From: Agrococcus baldri
Lineage (GTDB): Bacteria > Actinomycetota > Actinomycetes > Actinomycetales > Microbacteriaceae
Reading direction: 5' to 3'
Length of the DNA: 64,000 nucleotides
Assembly: GCA_007988785.1 (NCBI GenBank)
Contig: BJUU01000010.1
Coordinates: 41,811-105,810, forward strand
In this document: piece after piece, positions 16,016-23,947 of the stretch
How the letters are laid out: each line of letters starts with the position of its first letter
Numbering within the stretch: position 1 is the stretch's first letter
Position numbers and translations under genes: made by a program
The notes under the pieces: model-generated
The model's input: the letters and a program-made list of their open reading frames with translations, nothing else
Databases searched by the model: none
What the model was told of the DNA's origin: nothing

Positions 16016-16798
16016 TCAGGCGCCGGGCTGCACGATCCTGCGGTGCTCGACCGTGTAGCGGTAGTACTCGGCCAGCTGCAGCCGGCTGGCCGCTGCCTCG
16101 TCGACCACGACCGTCGCACGGCGGTGCAGCTGCAGCACCGAGCCCGGCCACCTCGACGAGACCGGGCCCTCGACGATCTCGGCGATCGCGCGCGCCTTCG
16201 ACGCCCCCTGCGCGACGAGCAGCGCCCGCCGCGCGTCGAGGATCGTGCCGAGCCCCTGCGTCAGGCAGTGCAGCGGCACCTCCTCGGCGCTGTCGAAGAA
16301 GCGAGCATTGGCCTCGCGGGTGCTCGGCGCGAGCGTCTTCACGCGAGTGCGCGACGACAGCGACGACGTCGGCTCGTTGAAGCCGATGTGGCCGTTCTCG
16401 CCGATGCCGAGCAGCTGCAGGTCGACACCACCCGCCGCGGCGATCTGCGCCTCGTAGTCCTCGCACGCGGCATCGAGGTCGTCGGCGAGCCCGTCGGGCA
16501 CGTGCACGCGCGCGGGGTCGAGCCCGAGCGGCTGCACCACCTCCCGGTCGATGACCGCGTGGTACGACTCCGGGTGGTCGTGACGGATGCCGACGTACTC
16601 GTCCAGCGCGAACGCCGAGACGCGCGAGAGGTCGAGCCCGGCATCGCGGCGGGCGGCGAGCGAGCGGTAGGTCTCGAGCGGGCTCGACCCCGTCGCGACG
16701 CCGAGCACCGCCTCGGGCCTGGTCGAGACCAGCTCCGCGATCCGGCCGGCGGCGAAGTCGCCGACCTCCGCCGGCCCGGCCATGATCACGACCTCCAC
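16016..16798 (-). CDS. nagB: Glucosamine-6-phosphate deaminase
   Basis: 260 aa, full length. Family motifs: GVATGSSPLETYRSL for phosphate binding, ALDEYVG with the catalytic Asp, GIGENGHIGFNEP, and the catalytic His of the SYHAVIDREV region. It converts glucosamine 6-phosphate to fructose 6-phosphate and ammonia. The start is a GTG with GAGAGGAG upstream. It lies 28 bp after the PTS gene on the same strand and is likely under the same dre-type control. Confidence 0.95.
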   Translation of the reverse strand: MEVVIMAGPAEVGDFAAGRIAELVSTRPEAVLGVATGSSPLETYRSLAARRDAGLDLSRVSAFALDEYVGIRHDHPESYHAVIDREVVQPLGLDPARVHVPDGLADDLDAACEDYEAQIAAAGGVDLQLLGIGENGHIGFNEPTSSLSSRTRVKTLAPSTREANARFFDSAEEVPLHCLTQGLGTILDARRALLVAQGASKARAIAEIVEGPVSSRWPGSVLQLHRRATVVVDEAAASRLQLAEYYRYTVEHRRIVQPGA

Positions 16799-16826
16799 GC
16801 GCTGCTCCTCTCGCTCGCCGGCGCGC

Positions 16827-18740
16827 TCAGCGCAGCCGCAGCTCGGCGTCGCCGCCGTTCAGCAGGATGACAGGCGTCACCGGGTCGAGGCCAGCGGCGC
16901 GGATGGCGCCGACGTCGAAGCGCAGCAGCGGCGTGCCCTCGGTGACCTCGTCGCCGACCGCGACCAGCGTCTCGAAGCCCTTGCCATCCATCCGCACGGT
17001 GTCGATGCCGACGTGCACGAGCAGCTCGGTGCCGTCGCTCAGCCGCATCGCGATCGCGTGGCCGGTGGGGAAGATGTGCGCGACGGTGCCGTCGGCAGGC
17101 GCGACGACCGTGTCGCCGCTCGGCTCGATCGCCACGCCCGGCCCCATCACGCCCTCGGCGAAGGTCGCATCCGGCACGCCCGCGAGCGGCACGACGCGGC
17201 CCGCGAGCGGCTGGCGCACCGTGATCACCGCAGCGGTGGCCACGCCACCGGCAGCCGGGCCCGTCGCCTCGACGACGGCCTCGACCTCGGAGGTGGACGG
17301 CGCCTCGACGCGGCCGGCGATGAGATCCTCCATCGCATCCTTCACGAACTGCACCTCGAGGCCGTAGACGACCTGCACGGAGTGCCCGCCGGGCTTCATC
17401 ACGCCGGCTGCGCCCGCGCGCCGGATCGCCGCGTCGTCGACCTTCGACACGTCGTCGATCTCCATCCGCAGCCGGGTGGCGCAGTTGTCGAGGTCGAGCA
17501 CGTTGCGCGGGCCGCCGAGGCCGTCGAGGATCGCCGATGCCTGCGCGAGGAACTTCGAGGAGCCCGCCGCGCCCTCGACGGCGACCTCCTCATCCTCACG
17601 ACCGGGCGTCTTGAGGTTGAAGCGCTTGATCAGGAAGTAGAAGACGACGAAGTAGATCGCGAACCACACGACGCCCATCACGAGGATCATCCACGGGTTC
17701 TGCGCCATCGGGTTCACCCAGTTGAGCAGCAGGTCGATGAAGCCGCCCGAGAAGCCGAAGCCCATGCGGGTCGGCAGCAGGGCGCTGATCGCGAGCGAGA
17801 TGCCCGTGAACGCGGCGTGCACCACGTAGAGCCAGGGGGCGAGGAACATGAACGCGAACTCGATCGGCTCGGTCACGCCCACGAAGAACGATGCGAACGC
17901 GGCAGAGATGAGGATGCCCGCCGTCACCTTGCGGCGCGTGGTCTTGGCCGTCAGGTACATCGCCAGCGCGGCGCCGGGGAGGCCGAACATCATGATCGGG
18001 AAGAAGCCCGTCATGTACTGGCCGGTGACGCCGTGCACGCCCGTGTTGTTGAGGAAGTTGCCGAGGTCGTTGATGCCCGCGACGTCGAACCAGAAGACCG
18101 AGTTGAGCGCGTGGTGCAGGCCCGTGGGGATGAGCAGCCGGTTGAAGAAGCCGTAGATGCCGGCACCGATCGGGCCCATGCCGAGCAGCAGCTCGCCGAA
18201 GCCGACGAGGCCCGAGTAGACGACCGGCCAGACGAAGAACAGCACGAGCGCGATCACGAGCGAGACCCCGGCGGTGACGATGGCGACCGAGCGCTTGCCG
18301 GAGAAGAACGACAGCGCCGTCGGCAGCTGCACGTCCTTGAACCGGTCGTAGCAGAAGGCGCCGATCAGGCCGGAGAGGATGCCGATGAACGCGTTCTCGA
18401 TGTTGCTGAACGCCGGGTTCACCGCCGCGACGTCGGCGGCGCCGGTGAGGCCCGCGACGGTCTCGGGGGAGAGCAGCCGCGCGATGACGAGGAACGACAC
18501 GAGGCCGGCGAGCGCCGCGGTGCCGTCGGACTTCGACGCCATGCCGAACGAGACGCCGATCGCGAACAGCAGCGGCAGGTTGTCGAGCAGCGCGCCACCG
18601 GCGGCTGCGAAGAACGCCGAGGCGACGTTCTCGCCGGCGACGGAGGAGATCCAGTATCCGACACCGGAGAGGATCGCCGCGACGGGCAGGACGGCGATCG
18701 GCAGCATGAGCGACTTGCCGAGCCTCTGGAAGAACTTCAT
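16827..18740 (-). CDS. nagE: PTS N-acetylglucosamine/glucose-type EIICBA transporter
   Basis: 637 aa. EIIC spans about 1-390 with ten helices (start KFFQRLGKSLMLPIAVLP). EIIB has phospho-Cys420 in LDLDNCATRLRM. EIIA has His576 in LLVHVGIDTV. Context with nagB and a DasR-like regulator points to N-acetylglucosamine uptake and phosphorylation rather than glucose. The ATG at 18740 is chosen for the family N-terminus and a GGAG site; the longer open frame runs into the regulator gene. A -10 TAGAGT (rc of 18776-18781) has a dre site at its -35 region. No nagA is visible nearby. Confidence 0.92.
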   Translation of the reverse strand: MKFFQRLGKSLMLPIAVLPVAAILSGVGYWISSVAGENVASAFFAAAGGALLDNLPLLFAIGVSFGMASKSDGTAALAGLVSFLVIARLLSPETVAGLTGAADVAAVNPAFSNIENAFIGILSGLIGAFCYDRFKDVQLPTALSFFSGKRSVAIVTAGVSLVIALVLFFVWPVVYSGLVGFGELLLGMGPIGAGIYGFFNRLLIPTGLHHALNSVFWFDVAGINDLGNFLNNTGVHGVTGQYMTGFFPIMMFGLPGAALAMYLTAKTTRRKVTAGILISAAFASFFVGVTEPIEFAFMFLAPWLYVVHAAFTGISLAISALLPTRMGFGFSGGFIDLLLNWVNPMAQNPWMILVMGVVWFAIYFVVFYFLIKRFNLKTPGREDEEVAVEGAAGSSKFLAQASAILDGLGGPRNVLDLDNCATRLRMEIDDVSKVDDAAIRRAGAAGVMKPGGHSVQVVYGLEVQFVKDAMEDLIAGRVEAPSTSEVEAVVEATGPAAGGVATAAVITVRQPLAGRVVPLAGVPDATFAEGVMGPGVAIEPSGDTVVAPADGTVAHIFPTGHAIAMRLSDGTELLVHVGIDTVRMDGKGFETLVAVGDEVTEGTPLLRFDVGAIRAAGLDPVTPVILLNGGDAELRLR

Positions 18741-18796
18741 CGTGCGACTCCAAGGTGGTGAGCGGGGATGCAGGGACTCTACTCGACGTCGCGGCT

Positions 18797-18810
18797 GTGG
18801 ACTAGACCAC
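18797..18810. promoter_or_regulatory. dre-like DasR operator
   Basis: GTGGACTAGACCAC matches the DasR core TGGTCTAGACCA except for one base. It lies over the -35 region of the PTS gene, in the 131-bp gap after the GntR gene. Confidence 0.8.
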
Positions 18811-18871
18811 CGGCGTGGCGCAGCCTCGACGCCCCGTGGCGCAGCCTGGGCGCGCTCGGGTGACGCAGCGG

Positions 18872-19588
18872 TCAGGACTGCGGCAGCGAGAGCCGCTCGA
18901 CGAGCGGGAACGTGAGCTCGTAGCGGTCGGCGGGGAAGGTCACGCGCGAGTACTCGACGGGCACGCCGTGCGAGAGGGCGGTGCGCGTCAGGCGCAGCAC
19001 CGGGTAGGTGGCGGCGATGCCGAGCATCGCGATCTCCTCGGCGTTCGGGAGCGCCGCCGTGACGACCTCGACGCCCTCGGTCGGCAGCAGCTCGAGCGAC
19101 TCGAGCAGCTCGTAGAGGCTGCCCTCCGCCGCCTCGCGGTCGAGCTGCGGCACGAGCATCGTCGGCAGCCACGCGTCCTCGAGCGCGAGCGGCCGGTCGT
19201 CGCCGAGCCGCAGCCGGCGCAGGTGCACGGTCTCGGCGCCGTCGTCGAGCTGCAGCTGCGCCGAGACCTCGGCGGGCCGCTCGGTGCCGCGCGCGTACGA
19301 CAGCACGCGCGTCTCGGGCCGCAGCCCGTGCTCGCGCACCGCGCTCGCGAACGATCGCAGGCGCACCGGCAGCCGCACCGGCGGCGGGAGCCGCTCGGTG
19401 CCGACGCCGCGCCGCGTGCGCACGAGGCCCTCGCGCTCGAGCACGTCGATGGCGCCGCGCACGGTCATGCGCGCGACGCCGAGCTCGGCAGCGAGCGTGC
19501 GCTCCGAGGGCAGCAGCTCACCCGGCGCGAGCTCGGTGGCGAGCGCGCGCACCCGCTCGAGCACCGTCGCTCCGCCCGTCTCCGCCAT
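18872..19588 (-). CDS. GntR/HutC-family regulator, DasR/NagR-like
   Basis: 238 aa. The winged helix (LLPSERTLAAELGVARMTVRGAIDVL) is followed by the wing RTRRGVGTERL and a UTRA effector domain from about 80. It probably senses glucosamine 6-phosphate and represses the downstream PTS-nagB genes through the dre-like site. Two in-frame ATGs exist (19588 and 19600); GAGGTGGG is 12 nt from the first and 0 nt from the second, so the start is uncertain by four residues. Confidence 0.88.
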   Translation of the reverse strand: MAETGGATVLERVRALATELAPGELLPSERTLAAELGVARMTVRGAIDVLEREGLVRTRRGVGTERLPPPVRLPVRLRSFASAVREHGLRPETRVLSYARGTERPAEVSAQLQLDDGAETVHLRRLRLGDDRPLALEDAWLPTMLVPQLDREAAEGSLYELLESLELLPTEGVEVVTAALPNAEEIAMLGIAATYPVLRLTRTALSHGVPVEYSRVTFPADRYELTFPLVERLSLPQS

Positions 19589-19658
19589 GGGATCCAGCAT
19601 CCCACCTCGCGCGCCGCGGGGACGTGCGGAGGCCGTGACCGACAGCTCCTCGTCGACT

Positions 19659-19686
19659 CCTGCATCCGGTGCAGGATCATCCTGCA
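19659..19686. promoter_or_regulatory. Overlapping palindromes in a divergent promoter region
   Basis: CCTGCA-N5-TGCAGG (19659-19675) shares an arm with the perfect 17-bp palindrome TGCAGGAT-C-ATCCTGCA (19670-19686). They lie 29-56 bp upstream of the -10 of the membrane protein gene at 19727, and upstream of the divergent dasR-like gene. The binding factor is unknown. Confidence 0.6.
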
Positions 19687-19726
19687 GGCTGACGGCCGAG
19701 CGCGTCGGCGCGAATAGCGTGACGGC

Positions 19727-20632
19727 ATGACCGCACTCGCTGCACGCCTGCTCGCGCCCGTCATGCCGCTGCCGACGCCGGCCGACCCCGCCGAGCGGGC
19801 GGAGGTGCAGCGGGCGCGGTTCCGGAGCGCGAGCGCATGGCTGGTCGCAGGGGTGTTCGGGGCCCAGTTCGCCGTCACCGGCCTGATGCTCGCCGAGACC
19901 CGCACCGGCGGATGGGCGTGGGCAGGCGCGACTGCTGGGCTCACGCTCGGGATGCTCGTCGTCGGCTCGGCCCAGCTCGTTCTGCACGCGAGGGTGCGAC
20001 CGGGCAGGTCAGCGGCGGCGTGGGGCATCGCTGCCGCGGTCGTGCTCGGGCTGCTGCTCGCGCCGCTCAACGGCTTCCTGTCGTTCGTGTTCGGCCAGGG
20101 CTTCGTGTTCATGCCGCTCGTCGTGGCCGGTCTGGGCGTGATGCTGCTGGCGTTCGATCCGAGCATGCGCGCGGCGGCGCCCAGGCCGGTGCGGGGAGCC
20201 GCGCTCGGCGGCGGCGTCGCGCTCGCGGTGCTTGCCCTCGGCGTGCTCGATGGCCTCGTGCTGCTGCCGCTCACGCTCGCGGCGCCGATGCCGCTCGACG
20301 AGATCTACGCTGCGCTGGCGGCCGCAGGCGAAGATCACGGGGTCGGCGTCGTCGTCTGGTGGGCGGCGATCTGGGCGGTGGCGATCGGCCTGCTCGCCGC
20401 GGGTCTGCTGCGCAATCGCCGCGCGGAGGCCGGAACGCTCGGCGCGCTGCTCGCAGCGACGGTCCTGGCGATGACCGCGCTGCCGCTGACGCAGTTCCCG
20501 ATGGGCATGAGCTTGGGCGACACCGTGGCCATCGCCGGGGGGTTCTCGTTCGCCTTCCCGGCTGTGCAGCTGGTGCTCGTGGCGCTGACGGCGGTCGCGA
20601 GCTGGCTGCTGATCGGGGCGAGCCGACGCTGA
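19727..20632 (+). CDS. Hypothetical polytopic membrane protein
   Basis: 301 aa with about eight hydrophobic helices and short loops. I do not recognise the family. TAGCGT (19715-19720) lies exactly 6 nt before the ATG, so the mRNA is probably leaderless. The divergent neighbour is the DasR-like regulator and a strong dyad lies between them. The gene converges on the TetR gene at 20685. Confidence 0.75.
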   Translation: MTALAARLLAPVMPLPTPADPAERAEVQRARFRSASAWLVAGVFGAQFAVTGLMLAETRTGGWAWAGATAGLTLGMLVVGSAQLVLHARVRPGRSAAAWGIAAAVVLGLLLAPLNGFLSFVFGQGFVFMPLVVAGLGVMLLAFDPSMRAAAPRPVRGAALGGGVALAVLALGVLDGLVLLPLTLAAPMPLDEIYAALAAAGEDHGVGVVVWWAAIWAVAIGLLAAGLLRNRRAEAGTLGALLAATVLAMTALPLTQFPMGMSLGDTVAIAGGFSFAFPAVQLVLVALTAVASWLLIGASRR

Positions 20633-20666
20633 GCGCGTCTCTGTGCGGGCCCCCCGCTCCGCGCGC

Positions 20667-20699
20667 CTCGACGAGCGGCGCTCGCTACTCGACGAGCGG
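20667..20699. repeat. Direct repeat CTCGACGAGCGG, REP-like
   Basis: Two identical 12-mers start at 20667 and 20688, separated by GCGCTCGCTA. The pair resembles half of the REP-like palindromes seen at 28371 and in hemY, and supplies the last codons of the tetR gene. Confidence 0.5.
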
Positions 20700-21359
20700 T
20701 GGCGCTCCGATCGAGCCCAGGAGCGCGGCCACGGCCGCCTTCGCGTGCGCCCGCCGCTCTGCGGGCGACGGGATCGCCTCGTCGCCGAGCAGCATCGCGG
20801 CGTTGAGCGGGGCGCCCATCACCAGCCAGTTGTAGTGCTGCGCCGACGTGCGCACGTCGTGCTCGGGCAGCGCGCCCGCCTCGACCCAGGCGGACAGCCG
20901 CCGCTCGACGCCCGCCATCGCCCTCGCCGGCCCGTGCTCGTAGAGCGCCCTGCCCAGCTCGGGGAAGCGGTTCGCCTCGCCGATCACCAGCCGCCGCAGC
21001 CGCAGGATGCGCGGGGTCAGCACCGCGTCCAGCATCGCCACGGCCAGCGCCGCCAGGTCTCGGCCCGGGTCTGCGGACGCATCCGTCGTCTCATGACCGA
21101 GCGGGTCGCCGGTCGCCTCGGTCATCGCGGTCACGAGCTCGACGAACAGCTGCTCCTTGCTGCCGAAGTGCTTGTAGACGGTCTGCTTCGAGGCGCCGGC
21201 GAGCCTCGCGACCTCATCCATGCTCGCGCCCACGTAGCCGTCGCGCAGGAAGACCTGCTCGGCGGCATCGAGCACGGCTGCGTGGATGCGCTCGCTGCGA
21301 CCGAGGGGGGCGGATGCGGTGGCCGCGTCGGGCGCGGAGGCGGGATCGACCGTTGACAT
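20685..21359 (-). CDS. TetR-family transcriptional regulator
   Basis: 224 aa from the ATG at 21359. The N-terminal helix-turn-helix reads FLRDGYVGASMDEVARLAG then SKQTVYKHFGSKEQLF. The C-terminal ligand domain resembles TetR_C AefR-like modules. TACAGT lies exactly 6 nt upstream of the ATG. Two 19-bp operators fill the divergent gap, one covering this -10 and the other ahead of the hydrolase operon, so it likely represses itself and the genes at 21429-22381. Confidence 0.92.
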   Translation of the reverse strand: MSTVDPASAPDAATASAPLGRSERIHAAVLDAAEQVFLRDGYVGASMDEVARLAGASKQTVYKHFGSKEQLFVELVTAMTEATGDPLGHETTDASADPGRDLAALAVAMLDAVLTPRILRLRRLVIGEANRFPELGRALYEHGPARAMAGVERRLSAWVEAGALPEHDVRTSAQHYNWLVMGAPLNAAMLLGDEAIPSPAERRAHAKAAVAALLGSIGAPPLVE

Positions 21360-21363
21360 GCAA

Positions 21364-21382
21364 GAACTGTACCGTCTAGTTT
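21364..21382. promoter_or_regulatory. TetR operator 1
   Basis: GAACTGTACCGTCTAGTTT shares 15 of 19 positions with operator 2, is an imperfect dyad, and covers the tetR -10. Confidence 0.75.
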
Positions 21383-21396
21383 GATTTGCGAGAACG

Positions 21397-21415
21397 GAAC
21401 TGGACAGTCCAGTTC
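21397..21415. promoter_or_regulatory. TetR operator 2 (perfect palindrome)
   Basis: GAACTGGACAGTCCAGTTC is a perfect 19-bp palindrome, 14 bp upstream of the first gene of the regulated operon. Its centre is 33 bp, about three helix turns, from that of operator 1. Confidence 0.88.
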
Positions 21416-21428
21416 TGGAGGGAGCGCC

Positions 21429-21581
21429 ATGGCGACGACGACCGCGACGATCGAGCTGGAGGCTGCGATCGTGGGCGACGACGGCAAGGGCAGCTGGACG
21501 TACGTGCTGCTGCCGGGCTCGGAGGCGGTGCTCGGCACGGGGAGATCCATGCGCATCGCGCGCGAGGAGGATGGACGATGA
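21429..21581 (+). CDS. Short DUF1905-like protein, apparently C-terminally truncated
   Basis: 50 aa with a GGAGGGAG ribosome site. The sequence ATIELEAAIVGDDGKG-SWTYVLLPG resembles the first half of DUF1905 domains, which normally run 80-100 residues; here the frame stops after TGRSMRIAREEDGR. The stop overlaps the ATG of the hydrolase gene (ATGA), so it may serve as a small partner or as a translation-coupling leader. Coding status is supported by the ribosome site, the overlap and family resemblance. Confidence 0.6.
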   Translation: MATTTATIELEAAIVGDDGKGSWTYVLLPGSEAVLGTGRSMRIAREEDGR

Positions 21582-22381
21582 GCGAGCAGGCGCAGACGCA
21601 GCACACCGAGACCGGCGAAGGCGATCGCATCGGCTTCGATCGGTTCGGGGCGGAGGGCGCACCCGGCGTCGTGTTCATCGCCGGCGCCGGCCCGTTCCGC
21701 GCCATGGACCCGACCACCACCGAGACGGCGCGGCTCGCTGCCGAGCAGGGCGCGCAGACGCTCGTCTACGACCGGCTCGGCCGCGGCGACAGCCAGGCCG
21801 AGGGCGAGCTGACGCTCGAGCGCGAGCTCGCCGCGATCGCCGCCGCGATCGACGCGGTGGGCGGCAGCGCCGCGCTCGTCGGTCACTCCTCCGGCTGCTC
21901 GATCGCGCTCGCGGCCGCCGACGCGGGCCTGCCGGTGACGGCGCTCGCCCTGTGGGAGGCGCCGATCGGCCAGTTCGAGGGCGGGGCCGCGCAGTTCGAG
22001 GCCGACTTCCTGCGGCACCTCGACGCGGGCGACCACGAGGCCGCGCAGAAGGAGTACATGCGCGACATGCCGCCGGAGTTCCTCGAGGGGGCCATGCAGG
22101 ATCCCGCCTGGCCGCAGATCGTGCTCGGCAGCCGCAGCTACCGTGCCGACGCGCGCTCGCTCGCGTGGGCCGAGGAGCTGCCCGCCGAGGAGCGCTATGC
22201 GCGCATCACCATGCCCGTGCTGGTGATGGTCGGTCGGGAGACGTTCCCCGGCATGCGCGAGACGGCGGATGTGCTGGTCGCCGCGATCCCGGGCGCCCGG
22301 TTCCGCACGATGCCGGGCGCGATGCACGAGTGGGAGCCGGGCCGGATGGCGGCGGCGATCGCCGAGCTCGCGCGCGGGTAG
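21578..22381 (+). CDS. Alpha/beta hydrolase
   Basis: 267 aa. Nucleophile elbow GHSSGCS with Ser as nucleophile, oxyanion region FIAGAGPF, VYDRLGRGDS preceding the elbow, and a C-terminal catalytic His in GAMHEWEPG. It belongs to the abhydrolase_6 group and its substrate is unknown. It is translationally coupled to the short DUF1905-like gene and controlled by the divergent TetR protein, which suggests a role in detoxifying or degrading the TetR ligand (inference). Confidence 0.88.
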   Translation: MSEQAQTQHTETGEGDRIGFDRFGAEGAPGVVFIAGAGPFRAMDPTTTETARLAAEQGAQTLVYDRLGRGDSQAEGELTLERELAAIAAAIDAVGGSAALVGHSSGCSIALAAADAGLPVTALALWEAPIGQFEGGAAQFEADFLRHLDAGDHEAAQKEYMRDMPPEFLEGAMQDPAWPQIVLGSRSYRADARSLAWAEELPAEERYARITMPVLVMVGRETFPGMRETADVLVAAIPGARFRTMPGAMHEWEPGRMAAAIAELARG

Positions 22382-22384
22382 CGG

Positions 22385-23410
22385 TCAGCCGCGACGCTTC
22401 GCCCGGCCGCGCGGCAGCAGCTGCGCCGACGGCAGCCGCGGGCTCGCGAGCGGCGGGCTCAGGTCATCCACGACCGAGCCGAAGCGCGGCCGGTCGCCCG
22501 CGCCCGCCTCGCGCTCGCGCATCCACTGGTCTCGTGCCGCGGAGACCTCGTCGTGGTCGGTGCCGATGAAGTTCCAGAACATCACGACCTCCTCCTCGAA
22601 CGGCTCGCCGCCGATGAGGATGGCGACCGCGTCGTGCGCGGCGGAGACGATGAGCGCCTCGCGGCCGGGCGCCGCGTAGGCCATCGCGCCCCGTGCGACC
22701 GGCACGTCGTCGACCGTGATCCCGTTGGTGAGCGCGAGCAGCCCGTGCTCGAACCCGTCCCGCAGCTCGAGCCGGGCCTCGCTGCCGGCGGCCATGCGCA
22801 GCTCGACGCCGAGCAGCGGCGAGTAGGCGCCGACGGTGCTCTCGCCGCCGGCGTAGGAGCCGACGAAGACGCTGCCGACCACCCCCTCTGCGAGCTCGAC
22901 CCGCGGCACCTCGTCGAGCCCGTCGAACCACGGATCGCGGCCGCGCTCGTGGCTCGGCAGCACCGTCCACAGCTGCACGCCGTGCAGCACCTCGGTGTCG
23001 GCCGTGGAGTACTCGCTGTGCGCGATGCCGCGCCCCGCGGTCATGATGTTGAGCCCGCCGGGGCGCACCGTGTGCGAGAAGCCGGCCGAGTCGCGGTGCT
23101 CGATCGCGCCGTCGACGAGCCAGCTCCAGGTCTGCAGGCCGGTGTGCGGATGCGGCGGCACGGCCATCCCGCGAGGCTCGTCGGGCGTGCCCGGGCGCCC
23201 GACGAGGGAGGCGGGGCCGAAGGCGTCGGCGAAGCACCAGGCGCCGACGAAGTGGCGGTGCTTGTTGGGCAGCACGCGCAGCACCGGCATCGCGCGCGGG
23301 CCGCCGAGCGGCACCTCGCGCGGCAGCAGCAGCTCGAGCCCGGCCGCGGCGGCCTCGTCGATGCAGGCGTCCTCGCTGTTCTCGACGATGGTCGCCTCGT
23401 CGTTGCTCAT
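22385..23410 (-). CDS. Pirin family protein
   Basis: 341 aa. The bicupin pirin fold shows the metal-site motif PHPHTGLQT (two His), then HRDSAGFSHTVRPGGLNIMTAGRGIAHSE segments with the remaining His and Glu ligands, and RDPWFDGLDEV. Bacterial pirins bind iron or copper and some have quercetinase-like dioxygenase activity. TAGCGT lies 7 nt before the ATG. The divergent MarR gene starts 64 bp away, so the two may share control. Confidence 0.88.
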   Translation of the reverse strand: MSNDEATIVENSEDACIDEAAAAGLELLLPREVPLGGPRAMPVLRVLPNKHRHFVGAWCFADAFGPASLVGRPGTPDEPRGMAVPPHPHTGLQTWSWLVDGAIEHRDSAGFSHTVRPGGLNIMTAGRGIAHSEYSTADTEVLHGVQLWTVLPSHERGRDPWFDGLDEVPRVELAEGVVGSVFVGSYAGGESTVGAYSPLLGVELRMAAGSEARLELRDGFEHGLLALTNGITVDDVPVARGAMAYAAPGREALIVSAAHDAVAILIGGEPFEEEVVMFWNFIGTDHDEVSAARDQWMREREAGAGDRPRFGSVVDDLSPPLASPRLPSAQLLPRGRAKRRG

Positions 23411-23461
23411 GAGCCCCACGCTAGCCGCCGGGCGAGACTGGACAGAAGCATTCGACATTTA

Positions 23462-23467
23462 TATAAT
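23462..23467 (+). promoter_or_regulatory. -10 element of the marR-MFS operon
   Basis: A perfect TATAAT stands exactly 6 nt before the marR ATG inside an AT-rich dyad (ATTTATATAAT flanked by TCGA and CGA) that may be the MarR operator. Confidence 0.7.
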
Positions 23468-23473
23468 CGACCT

Positions 23474-23923
23474 ATGCAACAGCGTGCGAGCGTCGACGCC
23501 GGCCGGCTCAGCACGGTCGCCGACCGGCTCGTGCGCATGCACCGGCGCACCGAGCTGCCGGGCGAGCTCAGCCCCGCGCGGGCCTCGACGCTCTACTCGC
23601 TCGTCGAGCACGGCCCCCGGCGCCTCGGCGCACTGGCCGCGCTCGAGCGCATCAGCCAGCCCGCCATGACGCAGATCGTGCAGCAGCTCGAGGCCAGCGG
23701 CCTGCTCGAGCGGCAGCCCGATCCGGCCGACGGCCGGGCGAGCCTGATCGCCATCACCGATGCCGGCCGCGCGCTCTCGCGCGAGCGCATCGCAGCGCGC
23801 GCCGTCACCACGGCCGCGCTGCTCGACACCCTCGACGCCGACGACGCCGCCGCGATCGCCAGAGCGCTCCCCGCGCTCGAGCGCCTCGCGTCCGCCGCCG
23901 ACGCCGTCCATCCGCCGCGCTGA
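23474..23923 (+). CDS. MarR-family regulator of an MFS exporter
   Basis: 149 aa. Winged helix: ARASTLYSLVEHGPRRLGALAA, ISQPAMTQIVQQLEASGLLE, wing RQPDPADGRASLIAITDAG. The transcript is probably leaderless (TATAAT then 6 nt then ATG). It is followed after 24 bp by an MFS exporter on the same strand, the usual repressor-pump arrangement. An AT-rich dyad over the -10 is the likely autoregulatory site. Confidence 0.9.
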   Translation: MQQRASVDAGRLSTVADRLVRMHRRTELPGELSPARASTLYSLVEHGPRRLGALAALERISQPAMTQIVQQLEASGLLERQPDPADGRASLIAITDAGRALSRERIAARAVTTAALLDTLDADDAAAIARALPALERLASAADAVHPPR

Positions 23924-23947
23924 GCGCGGCCGAACCGAGGAGTCCCC

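Noticed and set aside
18741..19172. A 144-residue extension of the PTS protein into the regulator gene
   Set aside because: EIIC families begin at the KFFQRLGKSLMLP helix; the extension is out of frame with the GntR gene and has no similarity.
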